From: an uncultured Planctomycetaceae bacterium
GTDB taxonomy: Bacteria; Planctomycetota; Planctomycetia; Planctomycetales; Planctomycetaceae
Direction: 5' to 3'
Assembly (NCBI GenBank): GCA_903921605.1
Contig: CAIXQV010000993.1
Span: 1 to 5,013, forward strand
Length of the DNA: 5,013 nt
Positions within the stretch are counted from its first letter, which is position 1. Each line of letters starts with the position of its first letter. Positions 1-5,013 of the stretch are shown here, piece by piece. The translations under genes and the position numbers were made by a program. The notes beneath the pieces were generated by a model. The model worked only from the letters and a program-made list of their open reading frames with translations. It ran no database searches and was not told the origin of the DNA.

Positions 1-2112
1 TTTGCCATTTTCATCCGGCTCACCAAGAATCATCCCCTGATTCACCAGCTTCTGAAACGGTTCAGGAGTGCTCACGTGGCCACGATCGAACAGCACCTTG
101 TGCCAGAAGCGTGAGTACAACAGATGCAGCACCGCGTGTTCCGCACCGCCGATGTAGAGGTCGACCGGCAGCCAGTATCGTTCCTTGGCCGGGTCGATGA
201 AGTTTGTTGAGTTTTTGTTGTCGCAAAAACGCAGGTAGTACCAGCAGCTTCCAGCCCATTGAGGCATGCTGTTGGTTTCTCGCTTGAGCTTCACGCCGTC
301 TGTGTCGGTCTTAAACAACCATTCCTGAGTCGCCTTGGCCAGCATCGGTTCTGGTGTGCCGGTTGGCTTGAAGTCTTCCATATGCGGATGCAACACAGGA
401 AGTGATTCCGCAGTGTCGGCCCGCATGAGTCCCGTCGGATTTCCGTCGGCATCCAGTTCATGCCAGATCGGAAACGGCTCGCCCCAATATCGCTGACGAC
501 TGAAAAGCCAATCACGCAGGCGATAGTTGACGGCTTCTTTGCCAAGACCTGCGGCTTCGAGATCCTTTGTGATTTGAGCTTTGAAGTCTGCTGTTGGCAG
601 GCCGTCATATTTCCCCGAGTTGACCGCGATGCCAGTCTCCGTAAACGGCAGCTCCTGTTCCAGTGGATTTGTTTCACGCGAAGGCGCGGAGTCGCGAAGA
701 GTCCCATCCGGATCTGTTTGATTGTCCTTCGCGACTTCGCGACTTCGCGTGAGACTTACTTCAGATTGCACAACACGGATGATCGGAATCCCGAAGGTCT
801 TTGCGAATTCATAGTCGCGTTCATCATGCGCGGGCACGGCCATGATGGCTCCGGTGCCGTAGCTGATGAGCACATAGTCGGCGATCCAGACTGGGACCTT
901 TTCTCCGTTGACAGGATTGATCGCATAGCCGCCAGTGAAGACACCTGTCTTATCTTTGGCGAGATCTGTTCGGTCGAGATCGCTCTTCAACGACGCCTTC
1001 GTACGATACTCATCCACCGCCGCCTTCTGTTCCGGCGTAGTGATCACGTCGACCAGCGGATGCTCCGGCGCGAGAACCATGTAGGTCACGCCGAAGAGTG
1101 TGTCGGGGCGAGTTGTGTAGACGCGGATCGTGTCGGCGGCCGGTTCTTTTGGAAACGGCGAGCGGTTGGGCGTCAGCCCTCCGTGTGCGTTTTCTGCGGT
1201 TGAGGTGACGGCTTGCGCTTGATCTCGGAGGGCTGACGCCCTGCCGCTCGCCGAATCCGTCGCAATCTTGAAATCCACTTCCGCGCCAACACTGCGACCA
1301 ATCCAGTTGCGCTGCATCAGCTTAATCGCTTCGGACCATGTCAGCGGATCGAGTTCATTCGCGAGGCGATCGCCATACGCAGTAATTCGCAGCATCCATT
1401 GTTTGAGCGGCATGCGGACAACCGGATGGCCACCGCGTTCGCTCTTGCCGTCGATGATTTCTTCATTCGCCAAAACCGTGCCAAGGGCAGGGCACCAGTT
1501 CACCGGCGCGTCGGAAACATAGGCGAGTCGGTGCTTGTCCTGATAACGGCGAACGGCCTCGGTGCCGGACGATGTCACGTCGGACGGAATCGGCAACTCA
1601 CTAATCGGCCGACCTTTGCCTTTTCGCTTCACGCCATCGGGGCCCGTCCATTCATATTCCGAGTCATACCAGGTGTCGAAGATCTGCAGAAAGATCCACT
1701 GAGTCCAACGGTAGTAATCCGGATCTGTCGTCGCGAGTTCTCGCTCCCAGTCGTAGCTGAACCCGAGCATCTTCAACTGACGCTTAAACGTCGCGATGTT
1801 CTGATTCGTCGTTTCGCGAGGGTGTGTGCCTGTCTTGACCGCGTGCTCTTCCGCTGGAAGTCCGAATGCATCCCAACCCATTGGATGCAGAACATTCAAG
1901 CCCTTCATCCGCGAGTAACGGCAGACAATATCCGTCGCGGTGTAACCTTCCGGATGCCCCACATGCAATCCGCTGCCGGAGGGGTAGGGGAACATGTCGA
2001 GAACGTATAGCTTCTTCTTATCCGAAACAGCGTCCTCGGTGCGGAAGGTCTGGTTTTCGTCCCAGTATTGCTGCCAGCGGGATTCAACGGGTTTGAAGTC
2101 GTAACGGGGCAT
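1..2112 (-). CDS. leuS: Leucyl-tRNA synthetase, N-terminal 704 residues (3' end outside window)
   Basis: Class I aminoacyl-tRNA synthetase that charges tRNA-Leu in the cytoplasm and removes mischarged amino acids through its CP1 editing domain. The frame is open without a stop from the ATG at 2112-2110 to base 1. Seen: the Rossmann-fold HIGH-type motif [12 protein letters not shown] (about residues 42-53), [14 protein letters not shown] (205-218), MQRNWIGRS (266-274), the threonine-rich editing motif TTRPDT (333-338), [12 protein letters not shown] (425-436) with the editing-site aspartates, [21 protein letters not shown] (start 530), and [19 protein letters not shown] (648-666). KMSKS and the anticodon-binding domain lie beyond the window. 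The zinc cysteines of the E. coli enzyme are replaced by a [10 protein letters not shown] segment, as in Bacteroidetes and planctomycete enzymes. Residues 287-319 and 453-481 are extra segments encoded by inverted repeats, listed separately. The start is chosen because [17 protein letters not shown] is the canonical LeuS N-terminus; no good Shine-Dalgarno precedes it. The family and frame are certain. Confidence 0.97.
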   Translation of the reverse strand, partial: MPRYDFKPVESRWQQYWDENQTFRTEDAVSDKKKLYVLDMFPYPSGSGLHVGHPEGYTATDIVCRYSRMKGLNVLHPMGWDAFGLPAEEHAVKTGTHPRETTNQNIATFKRQLKMLGFSYDWERELATTDPDYYRWTQWIFLQIFDTWYDSEYEWTGPDGVKRKGKGRPISELPIPSDVTSSGTEAVRRYQDKHRLAYVSDAPVNWCPALGTVLANEEIIDGKSERGGHPVVRMPLKQWMLRITAYGDRLANELDPLTWSEAIKLMQRNWIGRSVGAEVDFKIATDSASGRASALRDQAQAVTSTAENAHGGLTPNRSPFPKEPAADTIRVYTTRPDTLFGVTYMVLAPEHPLVDVITTPEQKAAVDEYRTKASLKSDLDRTDLAKDKTGVFTGGYAINPVNGEKVPVWIADYVLISYGTGAIMAVPAHDERDYEFAKTFGIPIIRVVQSEVSLTRSREVAKDNQTDPDGTLRDSAPSRETNPLEQELPFTETGIAVNSGKYDGLPTADFKAQITKDLEAAGLGKEAVNYRLRDWLFSRQRYWGEPFPIWHELDADGNPTGLMRADTAESLPVLHPHMEDFKPTGTPEPMLAKATQEWLFKTDTDGVKLKRETNSMPQWAGSCWYYLRFCDNKNSTNFIDPAKERYWLPVDLYIGGAEHAVLHLLYSRFWHKVLFDRGHVSTPEPFQKLVNQGMILGEPDENGK
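671..755. repeat. 85-bp inverted repeat inserted in frame within leuS (element 2)
   Basis: Arms 671-699 and 727-755 are reverse complements over 29 bp with three mismatches, around a 27-nt loop (700-726). The right arm contains three tandem octamers CTTCGCGA/CTTCGCGA/CTTCGCGT (727-750); the left arm holds three matching but more diverged octamers (676-699). Read as leuS it spans codons 453-481 and gives a charged segment with SREVAK and LRDSAPSRE. It follows [12 protein letters not shown] and precedes [13 protein letters not shown], at the C-terminal end of the editing domain, where LeuS proteins vary in length. The sequence is unrelated to element 1. GCGAAG-type repeats encoding SRE-like peptides are, as I recall, scattered through many bacterial genomes. 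Confidence 0.88.
1156..1253. repeat. 98-bp inverted repeat inserted in frame within leuS (element 1)
   Basis: The left arm 1156-1183 and right arm 1226-1253 are reverse complements over 28 bp with only two mismatches (positions 1166-1167 against 1242-1243). They flank a 42-nt loop at 1184-1225. The arm core is GGGCGTCAGCCCTCCG on the plus strand. Read as leuS (minus strand), the element covers codons 287-319 and encodes a polar, Ala/Ser/Arg-rich segment with SGRASALR from one arm and GGLTPNRSP from the other. It lies between FKIA and [12 protein letters not shown], where E. coli LeuS has only a few residues. From memory, this arm sequence resembles a repeat dispersed in planctomycete genomes; that is recollection, not a search result. 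No clear target-site duplication is visible. Confidence 0.9.
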
Positions 2113-2119
2113 GGGGAGA

Positions 2120-2150
2120 CAGTTTTCAGTGTTCAGTTTTCAGTGTTCAG
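2120..2150. repeat. 14-bp tandem repeat beside the leuS start
   Basis: Two perfect copies of CAGTTTTCAGTGTT (2120-2133 and 2134-2147) are followed by CAG. Each unit is itself built from CAGTTTT and CAGTGTT heptamers, so the array is four near-identical heptamers. It begins 8 bp upstream of the leuS start codon and therefore occupies the leuS 5' leader or core promoter. Confidence 0.85.
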
Positions 2151-2164
2151 ACAGCTGCAATCGG

Positions 2165-2206
2165 CGGGACACGGTAGAGCAAGAGTCTGATGTCCCGGTC
2201 GACCGG
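2165..2206. repeat. Hairpin plus palindrome cluster in the divergent region
   Basis: CGGGACA (2165-2171) and TGTCCCG (2191-2197) form a perfect 7-bp stem around a 19-nt loop. The stem's right arm runs straight into the perfect palindrome CCGGTCGACCGG (2195-2206). The structure may be part of a dispersed repeat or an operator; the sequence alone does not decide. Confidence 0.5.
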
Positions 2207-2342
2207 CAAATCCCGTCGGCGGAGCGACAGGGCTACGGTAATTCCCGGAAGTCTATTGAACCGCATCGGCGATGCAACAGGGTCCATATTTTCACGATTC
2301 CCGGAATGGTCTATCCTTCGTCCAGATCGCAGACACTGTGCC

Positions 2343-2347
2343 AAGGA
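2343..2347 (+). promoter_or_regulatory. Ribosome binding site setting the start at 2355
   Basis: AAGGA lies 7 nt upstream of the ATG at 2355-2357. It is the best Shine-Dalgarno match in the window and is the reason for preferring 2355 over the in-frame upstream ATG at 2190. Confidence 0.65.
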
Positions 2348-2354
2348 AAATGCC

Positions 2355-2612
2355 ATGAGCTACAAACAACTTTTCCTCCTGATTCTGACAATTTGGTCCG
2401 CAGAACTGTGCACGAGGCTGCTGTTTGATGCACTCCTGAAGCCACAGATGGAGTATCGCACTTACTACCTCGAAACCGACAAATATGGTCGATTTCTGGG
2501 CGAAGACATCAACGAAGAGGTCGGTGACCGAGGCTGGCAACTGGTCTCCGCAGTTCCGAATCCGCATAACAAAGAAGAAATGATCCTCTTCTTCCAGCGA
2601 AGGATCCTGTAA
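2355..2612 (+). CDS. Small membrane-anchored DUF4177-like protein
   Basis: An 85-residue protein of unknown function. Residues 1-26 form one hydrophobic stretch (MSYKQLFLLILTIWSAEL...), probably a signal anchor or uncleaved signal peptide. Residues 33-83 resemble DUF4177: an EYRTYYLETDKYGR strand, a short DINEEVGDRGWQLVSAVPN segment matching the family's 'LNELGAEGWELVSVVP' pattern, and a final MILFFQRR strand. Such domains are usually small alpha/beta folds without known catalytic residues, and none is visible here. The AAGGA site supports this start; the 55 extra upstream codons to 2190 are Arg/Ser-rich and run through repeat-like DNA. The gene lies 88 bp before glcD on the same strand, so co-transcription is possible. 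The DUF4177 assignment is from the recognised pattern, moderately sure. Confidence 0.8.
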   Translation: MSYKQLFLLILTIWSAELCTRLLFDALLKPQMEYRTYYLETDKYGRFLGEDINEEVGDRGWQLVSAVPNPHNKEEMILFFQRRIL

Positions 2613-2685
2613 CCGCAACTCACCCGACACTGGACCGTGAACGCCGGTTGCGGTACGAATGCGGCATTCTTCCGCCATTCGTTCC
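2612..2685 (+). other. Two potential hairpins between the DUF4177-like gene and glcD
   Basis: ACCGCAAC (2612-2619) pairs perfectly with GTTGCGGT (2647-2654). Immediately after, CGAATG-CGG (2657-2665) pairs with CCG-CCATTCG (about 2672-2685) through a bulged stem. There is no T-run, so a classical intrinsic terminator is not supported. The second stem would bury the alternative glcD ATG at 2659. Confidence 0.35.
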
Positions 2686-2700
2686 AGAAAGTTTCCCATC

Positions 2701-4179
2701 ATGTCGGCCAGCGCGGCTTCGCCTTCTGCTTCTTCAAAACTCATTACCCACGCATTTTTGCAGCGGCTGAAAAGTATCGTTGGACCAGACCGCCTGCTGG
2801 ATGCTCCGGATGAGCTGGTTGTTTACGAGTGCGATGGATACGTCGTCGAAAAGAATTCTCCGGACATCGTCGTATTCCCGGTGAACAGCGACGAAGTTGT
2901 TCGGATCGTTCGTGAATGCAATCAGTTTGGCGTTCCGTTTGTCGCGCGAGGAGCCGGAACTAGTCTGGCCGGAGGATGTCTGCCCGTCGGTGGCGGAGTC
3001 ATGATTGCTCTGGCCAAAATGAATCGTATTCTGGAAATCAATCAGCGCGATCGTTACGCCGTCGTTGAACCAGGCTGCGTGAATGTTCGACTGACCAGAG
3101 CACTTGCCGGCAGCGGCTTTCATTACGCTCCTGATCCCAGCAGTCAGGGAGCCTGTACGATCGGAGGCAACGTCGCGACGAATTCCGGCGGCCCGCATAC
3201 TCTGAAATATGGCGTGACCGTCAATCATGTGCTTGGCGTTGAATTTGTCAGCTCAGACGGTCAACTGATTCAATTCGGTGGTCCCTGTGGGCGAGGCAAT
3301 GAATTCGATCTGACCGGTTTGTTCGTCGGCAGCGAAGGCACGTTCGGCGTTGTCACGAAAGTGTGGGTCAAAATCACACGAGATCCTGCGGCCTGCCGCA
3401 CCATGCTGGGTATCTTCAATACCGTTGCTGATGCGACTCAAGCCATCAGCAGCATCATCGGCGCCGGCATTATCCCTGCCGCACTCGAAATGATGGATCA
3501 GGGAATTATCGGTGCTCTGGAAGAAGCCTTCTCGTTCGGTTTCCCGCTGGATGCCGGAGCTGTCCTGATCATCGAAGTCGATGGACTGGACTGCGTTGTT
3601 GAAGACGAAGCGGTAACCATTATCGATCTCTGCATGCAAGCCGGTGCCAGAGAAGTGAAGCGTTCGAAAACCGAGGAAGAACGCCTGATGCTGTGGAAAT
3701 GCCGCAAGCAGGCCTTTGGAGCCATCGGTCGTCTGGCTCCAAGCTGTTGTACTCAAGATGGCGTTGTTCCGCGTACACGACTGCCGGAGATTCTTGAGTT
3801 CATCACCGAAACTGGCCGACGCCACAACATCCGCATCGTGAACGTCTTTCACGCGGGCGACGGCAATATTCATCCCATTTTGCTATTCGACGAACGTGAT
3901 AAAGATCAGATCCATCGAGTCATTGAAGCCAGCGAAGAAATCCTGAACCGCTGCATTGATCTTGGCGGCAGCGTGACCGGCGAACATGGAATCGGCGTTG
4001 AAAAAATTAGTCTAATGAAGCGGCTGTTCACGGAAACCGATCTGGAAGTGATGACCGACATTCGTACAGTCTTCAATCCGAAAGGACTCTGCAGCCCAGG
4101 AAAGATGTTACCGACCGCAGGCGGCTGCGGTTCTGAAAATCCGATCAAGGTTTCACCGTCTCGTCGTGCCGCGTTTTGA
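2701..4179 (+). CDS. glcD: FAD-linked 2-hydroxy-acid oxidase, GlcD type
   Basis: A 492-residue flavoprotein of the glycolate oxidase GlcD / D-lactate dehydrogenase family, which oxidises a 2-hydroxy acid to a 2-keto acid (glycolate to glyoxylate, or D-lactate to pyruvate). The FAD-binding PCMH domain covers about residues 40-230, with ARGAGTSLAGG (82-92) and PDPSSQGACTIGGNVATNSGG (145-164). The FAD-oxidase C-terminal domain follows, with NVFHAGDGNIH (381-391) and VTGEHGIG (425-432), whose histidines are the family's metal/substrate ligands. The length matches E. coli GlcD (about 499). No Fe-S domain is fused. ATG 2701 is preferred over ATG 2659 because the 14 extra residues (MRHSSAIRSRKFPI) are Arg-rich and the earlier start lies inside a hairpin; neither start has a strong ribosome binding site. 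No glcE or glcF lies in the window, so the electron acceptor and exact substrate cannot be assigned. The last ~20 residues (from about GGCGSENP) are not conserved-looking. Confidence 0.93.
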   Translation: MSASAASPSASSKLITHAFLQRLKSIVGPDRLLDAPDELVVYECDGYVVEKNSPDIVVFPVNSDEVVRIVRECNQFGVPFVARGAGTSLAGGCLPVGGGVMIALAKMNRILEINQRDRYAVVEPGCVNVRLTRALAGSGFHYAPDPSSQGACTIGGNVATNSGGPHTLKYGVTVNHVLGVEFVSSDGQLIQFGGPCGRGNEFDLTGLFVGSEGTFGVVTKVWVKITRDPAACRTMLGIFNTVADATQAISSIIGAGIIPAALEMMDQGIIGALEEAFSFGFPLDAGAVLIIEVDGLDCVVEDEAVTIIDLCMQAGAREVKRSKTEEERLMLWKCRKQAFGAIGRLAPSCCTQDGVVPRTRLPEILEFITETGRRHNIRIVNVFHAGDGNIHPILLFDERDKDQIHRVIEASEEILNRCIDLGGSVTGEHGIGVEKISLMKRLFTETDLEVMTDIRTVFNPKGLCSPGKMLPTAGGCGSENPIKVSPSRRAAF

Positions 4180-4273
4180 AGAATCGGCGAAAGAGCTTCT
4201 GCTCGCGGCAAAGATTGAGGCGTTCTTCGATGATGTGTCCCGCGAACAACCAGCCTCCATGCAGACAGAGTAG
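4166..4273 (+). CDS. Possible 35-residue ORF overlapping the glcD end
   Basis: A GTG-initiated frame overlaps the last 14 nt of glcD and ends with TAG at 4271-4273. The product would be VPRFEESAKELLLAAK followed by IEAFFDDVSREQPASMQTE, with an amphipathic-helix look in its first half. The frame stays open further upstream inside glcD, so it could instead be the tail of a frameshifted glcD or a remnant of another gene. The stop overlaps a GTG (TAGTG) in frame with the downstream VOC gene. I do not recognise it and see no clear ribosome binding site. Confidence 0.25.
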   Translation: MPRFEESAKELLLAAKIEAFFDDVSREQPASMQTE

Positions 4274-4278
4274 TGCCT

Positions 4279-4683
4279 ATGAATACCGAATTCGTCAGCG
4301 TTATTCCGATTCTGCGAATCTTTGATACCGTCAAAGCCAAAGGCTTCTACGTTAGTTTTCTTGGTTTCACTGTGGATTGGGAACACAAGTTCGACGATCG
4401 ATCACCCGTGTATTTGCAGATCAGCAAGAAGAATCTCATTCTGCATTTGACCGAACATCACGGCGACTGCTGTCCGGGCTCGACAGTCTTTGTTTGGATG
4501 AAAGGCATCGAAGAGTTTCACTCGACCATCACATCGCGTGGCTACGGCTACATGCGGCCGGGCATCGAGAAGACGTTTTACAACAGTCTGGCGATTGAAG
4601 CGACCGACCCGTTTGGCAACCGTATTCGCTTCAACGAAGATCTGACAGACAGGGCCGAGGCGAGTCCCGCAATCGAACGGTAG
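4279..4683 (+). CDS. VOC / glyoxalase-bleomycin resistance-like protein
   Basis: A 134-residue protein of the vicinal oxygen chelate fold, subgroup of bleomycin-resistance-type glyoxalase superfamily proteins. Seen: the opening strand VIPILRIFDTVKAKGFYVSFLGF (8-30) typical of the first beta-alpha-beta unit, DWEHKF (33-38), LILHLTEHHGD (53-63), STVFVWMKGIEEFH (68-81) and the closing ATDPFGNRIRF (108-118). Two repeats of the fold fit one domain, and these proteins act as dimers. In the family, members either bind metal (H/E ligands) and catalyse, or simply sequester drugs; the HHGD segment resembles the drug-binding-type subgroup, but the substrate is not predictable. ATG 4279 is chosen, with a weak AGAG 8 nt upstream; a GTG at 4273 would add only Met-Pro. 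It lies 99 bp after glcD on the same strand. Length is normal and no damage is seen. Confidence 0.88.
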   Translation: MNTEFVSVIPILRIFDTVKAKGFYVSFLGFTVDWEHKFDDRSPVYLQISKKNLILHLTEHHGDCCPGSTVFVWMKGIEEFHSTITSRGYGYMRPGIEKTFYNSLAIEATDPFGNRIRFNEDLTDRAEASPAIER

Positions 4684-4707
4684 TACTTCGCAAATCTCCA
4701 TTTCTCC

Positions 4708-4763
4708 GTAGGATGGGCATTCTTGCCCGTCGCAAGTTTGTCGGACAAGAATGTCCAACCTAC
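4708..4763. repeat. 56-bp inverted repeat in the convergent intergenic region (element 3)
   Basis: Arms 4708-4731 and 4740-4763 are reverse complements at 20 of 24 positions, around the 8-nt loop GCAAGTTT. The arm reads GTAGGATGGGCATTCTTGCC on the plus strand. It sits 25 bp after the VOC stop codon and 34 bp from the end of the DUF1501 gene, so a transcript from either side would fold into a long stem; it may act as a bidirectional terminator or 3' stabiliser. There is no T-tract. On the minus strand one frame would read VGWTFLSDK, a peptide I recall from spurious ORFs annotated over this repeat in planctomycetes. Confidence 0.88.
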
Positions 4764-4797
4764 AGTCGGCACCACGAAAAACTCAACCGCGCCGTGA

Positions 4798-5013
4798 TCA
4801 CATCCACTCTTTAATCGGATGGCCTTCCACCAATCGAACCGGACGACCGTCCGGAGCCTGAGCAATCAGGTCGCTCGGAATACCCAGTTTTTCGTAGATG
4901 GTCACGGCGAGGTCCGCCGTGAGATATTCATCTCGAATCGGTCGGCCGCCTTCTTCGTCAGTCGCACCGAGTACCGCACCGCCCGGAATTCCGGCACCCG
5001 CCATAATCGCAAA
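4798..5013 (-). CDS. DUF1501 protein, C-terminal 71 residues (5' end outside window)
   Basis: The frame is open from the right edge to the TGA at 4800-4798. The visible tail contains FAIMAGAGIPGGAVLGATDE, then GGRPIRDEYLTADLAVTIYEKLGI and APDGRPVRLVEGHPIKEW. This matches the C-terminal signature of DUF1501 proteins (AGGGI.GG...G.TDE.G..P....T..DLAATIY..LGI....DGRP). DUF1501 proteins have an alkaline-phosphatase/sulfatase-like fold, usually carry a Tat signal, and in planctomycetes are often next to DUF1549/DUF1553 cytochrome-like genes; these would lie outside the window. An internal ATG near the edge is not the true start because the family is about 400-480 residues long. It is transcribed towards the VOC gene. 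Confidence 0.9.
   Translation of the reverse strand, partial: FAIMAGAGIPGGAVLGATDEEGGRPIRDEYLTADLAVTIYEKLGIPSDLIAQAPDGRPVRLVEGHPIKEWM

Larger units (their letters stand above)
2113..2354. promoter_or_regulatory. Divergent intergenic region between leuS and the DUF4177-like gene
   Basis: This 242-bp stretch must carry the promoters of leuS (leftward) and of the plus-strand genes. I could not identify a convincing -35/-10 pair for either direction. It contains the tandem repeat at 2120-2150, a hairpin at 2165-2197, the perfect 12-bp palindrome CCGGTCGACCGG at 2195-2206, a CGGCGGAGCGACAGGGCTACGG segment at 2217-2238 resembling other planctomycete intergenic repeats, and two ATTCCCGGAA palindromes. 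No coding sequence is supported here, although the frame upstream of 2355 happens to stay open back to 2190. Confidence 0.6.

Noticed and set aside
671..755. A CRISPR array, because of the short tandem octamers
   Set aside because: Units are 8 bp, contiguous, without spacers, and arranged as inverted arms within a coding frame.
460..1203. A 247-codon open frame on the plus strand opposite leuS, and another at 1399-2010
   Set aside because: Both are antisense to a frame with unmistakable LeuS motifs; their translations show no recognisable domain and are rich in Arg/Cys/His as expected for complementary-strand shadows.
671..1253. leuS as a pseudogene broken by repeat insertions
   Set aside because: The codons stay in one frame across both elements with no stop, and all catalytic and editing motifs on either side are intact.
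2256..2290. TTGAAC ... CATATT as a sigma-70 promoter for the DUF4177-like gene
   Set aside because: The spacing is 23 bp, well outside the usual 16-18 bp, and both boxes are poor matches.
2190..2354. N-terminal extension of the DUF4177-like protein to an ATG at 2190
   Set aside because: The extension passes through palindromic intergenic DNA, is Arg/Ser-rich, and would hide the hydrophobic N-terminus; AAGGA favours 2355.
2734..3873. Long minus-strand open frames (2734-3228 and 3253-3873) opposite glcD
   Set aside because: They mirror conserved GlcD codons and have no independent motif or ribosome binding site.
4578..4865. A 95-codon minus-strand frame spanning the convergent gap
   Set aside because: It overlaps the VOC gene and DUF1501 end and its distinctive middle (VGWTFLSDK) is just the translation of the inverted repeat.

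Overview
The window looks like a piece of a planctomycete chromosome. The grounds are a Planctomycetes/Bacteroidetes-style LeuS (HVGH signature, no Cys zinc cluster), the C-terminus of a DUF1501 protein (a family greatly expanded in planctomycetes), mostly weak Shine-Dalgarno sequences, and several short palindromic repeats of a kind I associate with planctomycete genomes. The lineage is an inference; no rRNA or other marker is present.

Layout. Positions 1-2112 (minus strand) hold the first 704 codons of leuS, leucyl-tRNA synthetase; the KMSKS and anticodon-binding part lies beyond the left edge. Positions 2113-2354 are a divergent intergenic region with a 14-bp tandem repeat beside the leuS start, a hairpin and palindrome cluster, and two copies of an ATTCCCGGAA palindrome. 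Three plus-strand genes follow: a small membrane-anchored DUF4177-like protein (2355-2612), a GlcD-type FAD-linked oxidase (2701-4179) and a VOC/glyoxalase-bleomycin-resistance-like protein (4279-4683). A possible 35-codon ORF lies between the last two. Positions 4684-4797 are a convergent intergenic region with a 56-bp inverted repeat. Positions 4798-5013 (minus strand) are the end of a DUF1501 gene.

The genes do not form one obvious pathway. leuS is housekeeping. glcD would oxidise a 2-hydroxy acid such as glycolate or D-lactate, but no glcE or glcF partner is in view. The VOC protein has no assigned substrate. The DUF4177-like gene and glcD could be co-transcribed.

The most striking observation is that leuS carries two unrelated, long, imperfect inverted repeats inside its reading frame, at 1156-1253 and 671-755. 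Both fall in the CP1 editing-domain region and add about 33 and 29 codons to an essential enzyme without a stop or frameshift. A third palindrome of similar architecture but different sequence sits between genes at 4708-4763. Together they suggest dispersed palindromic elements that can sit inside genes and be translated, analogous to the Rickettsia palindromic elements but in a different phylum.
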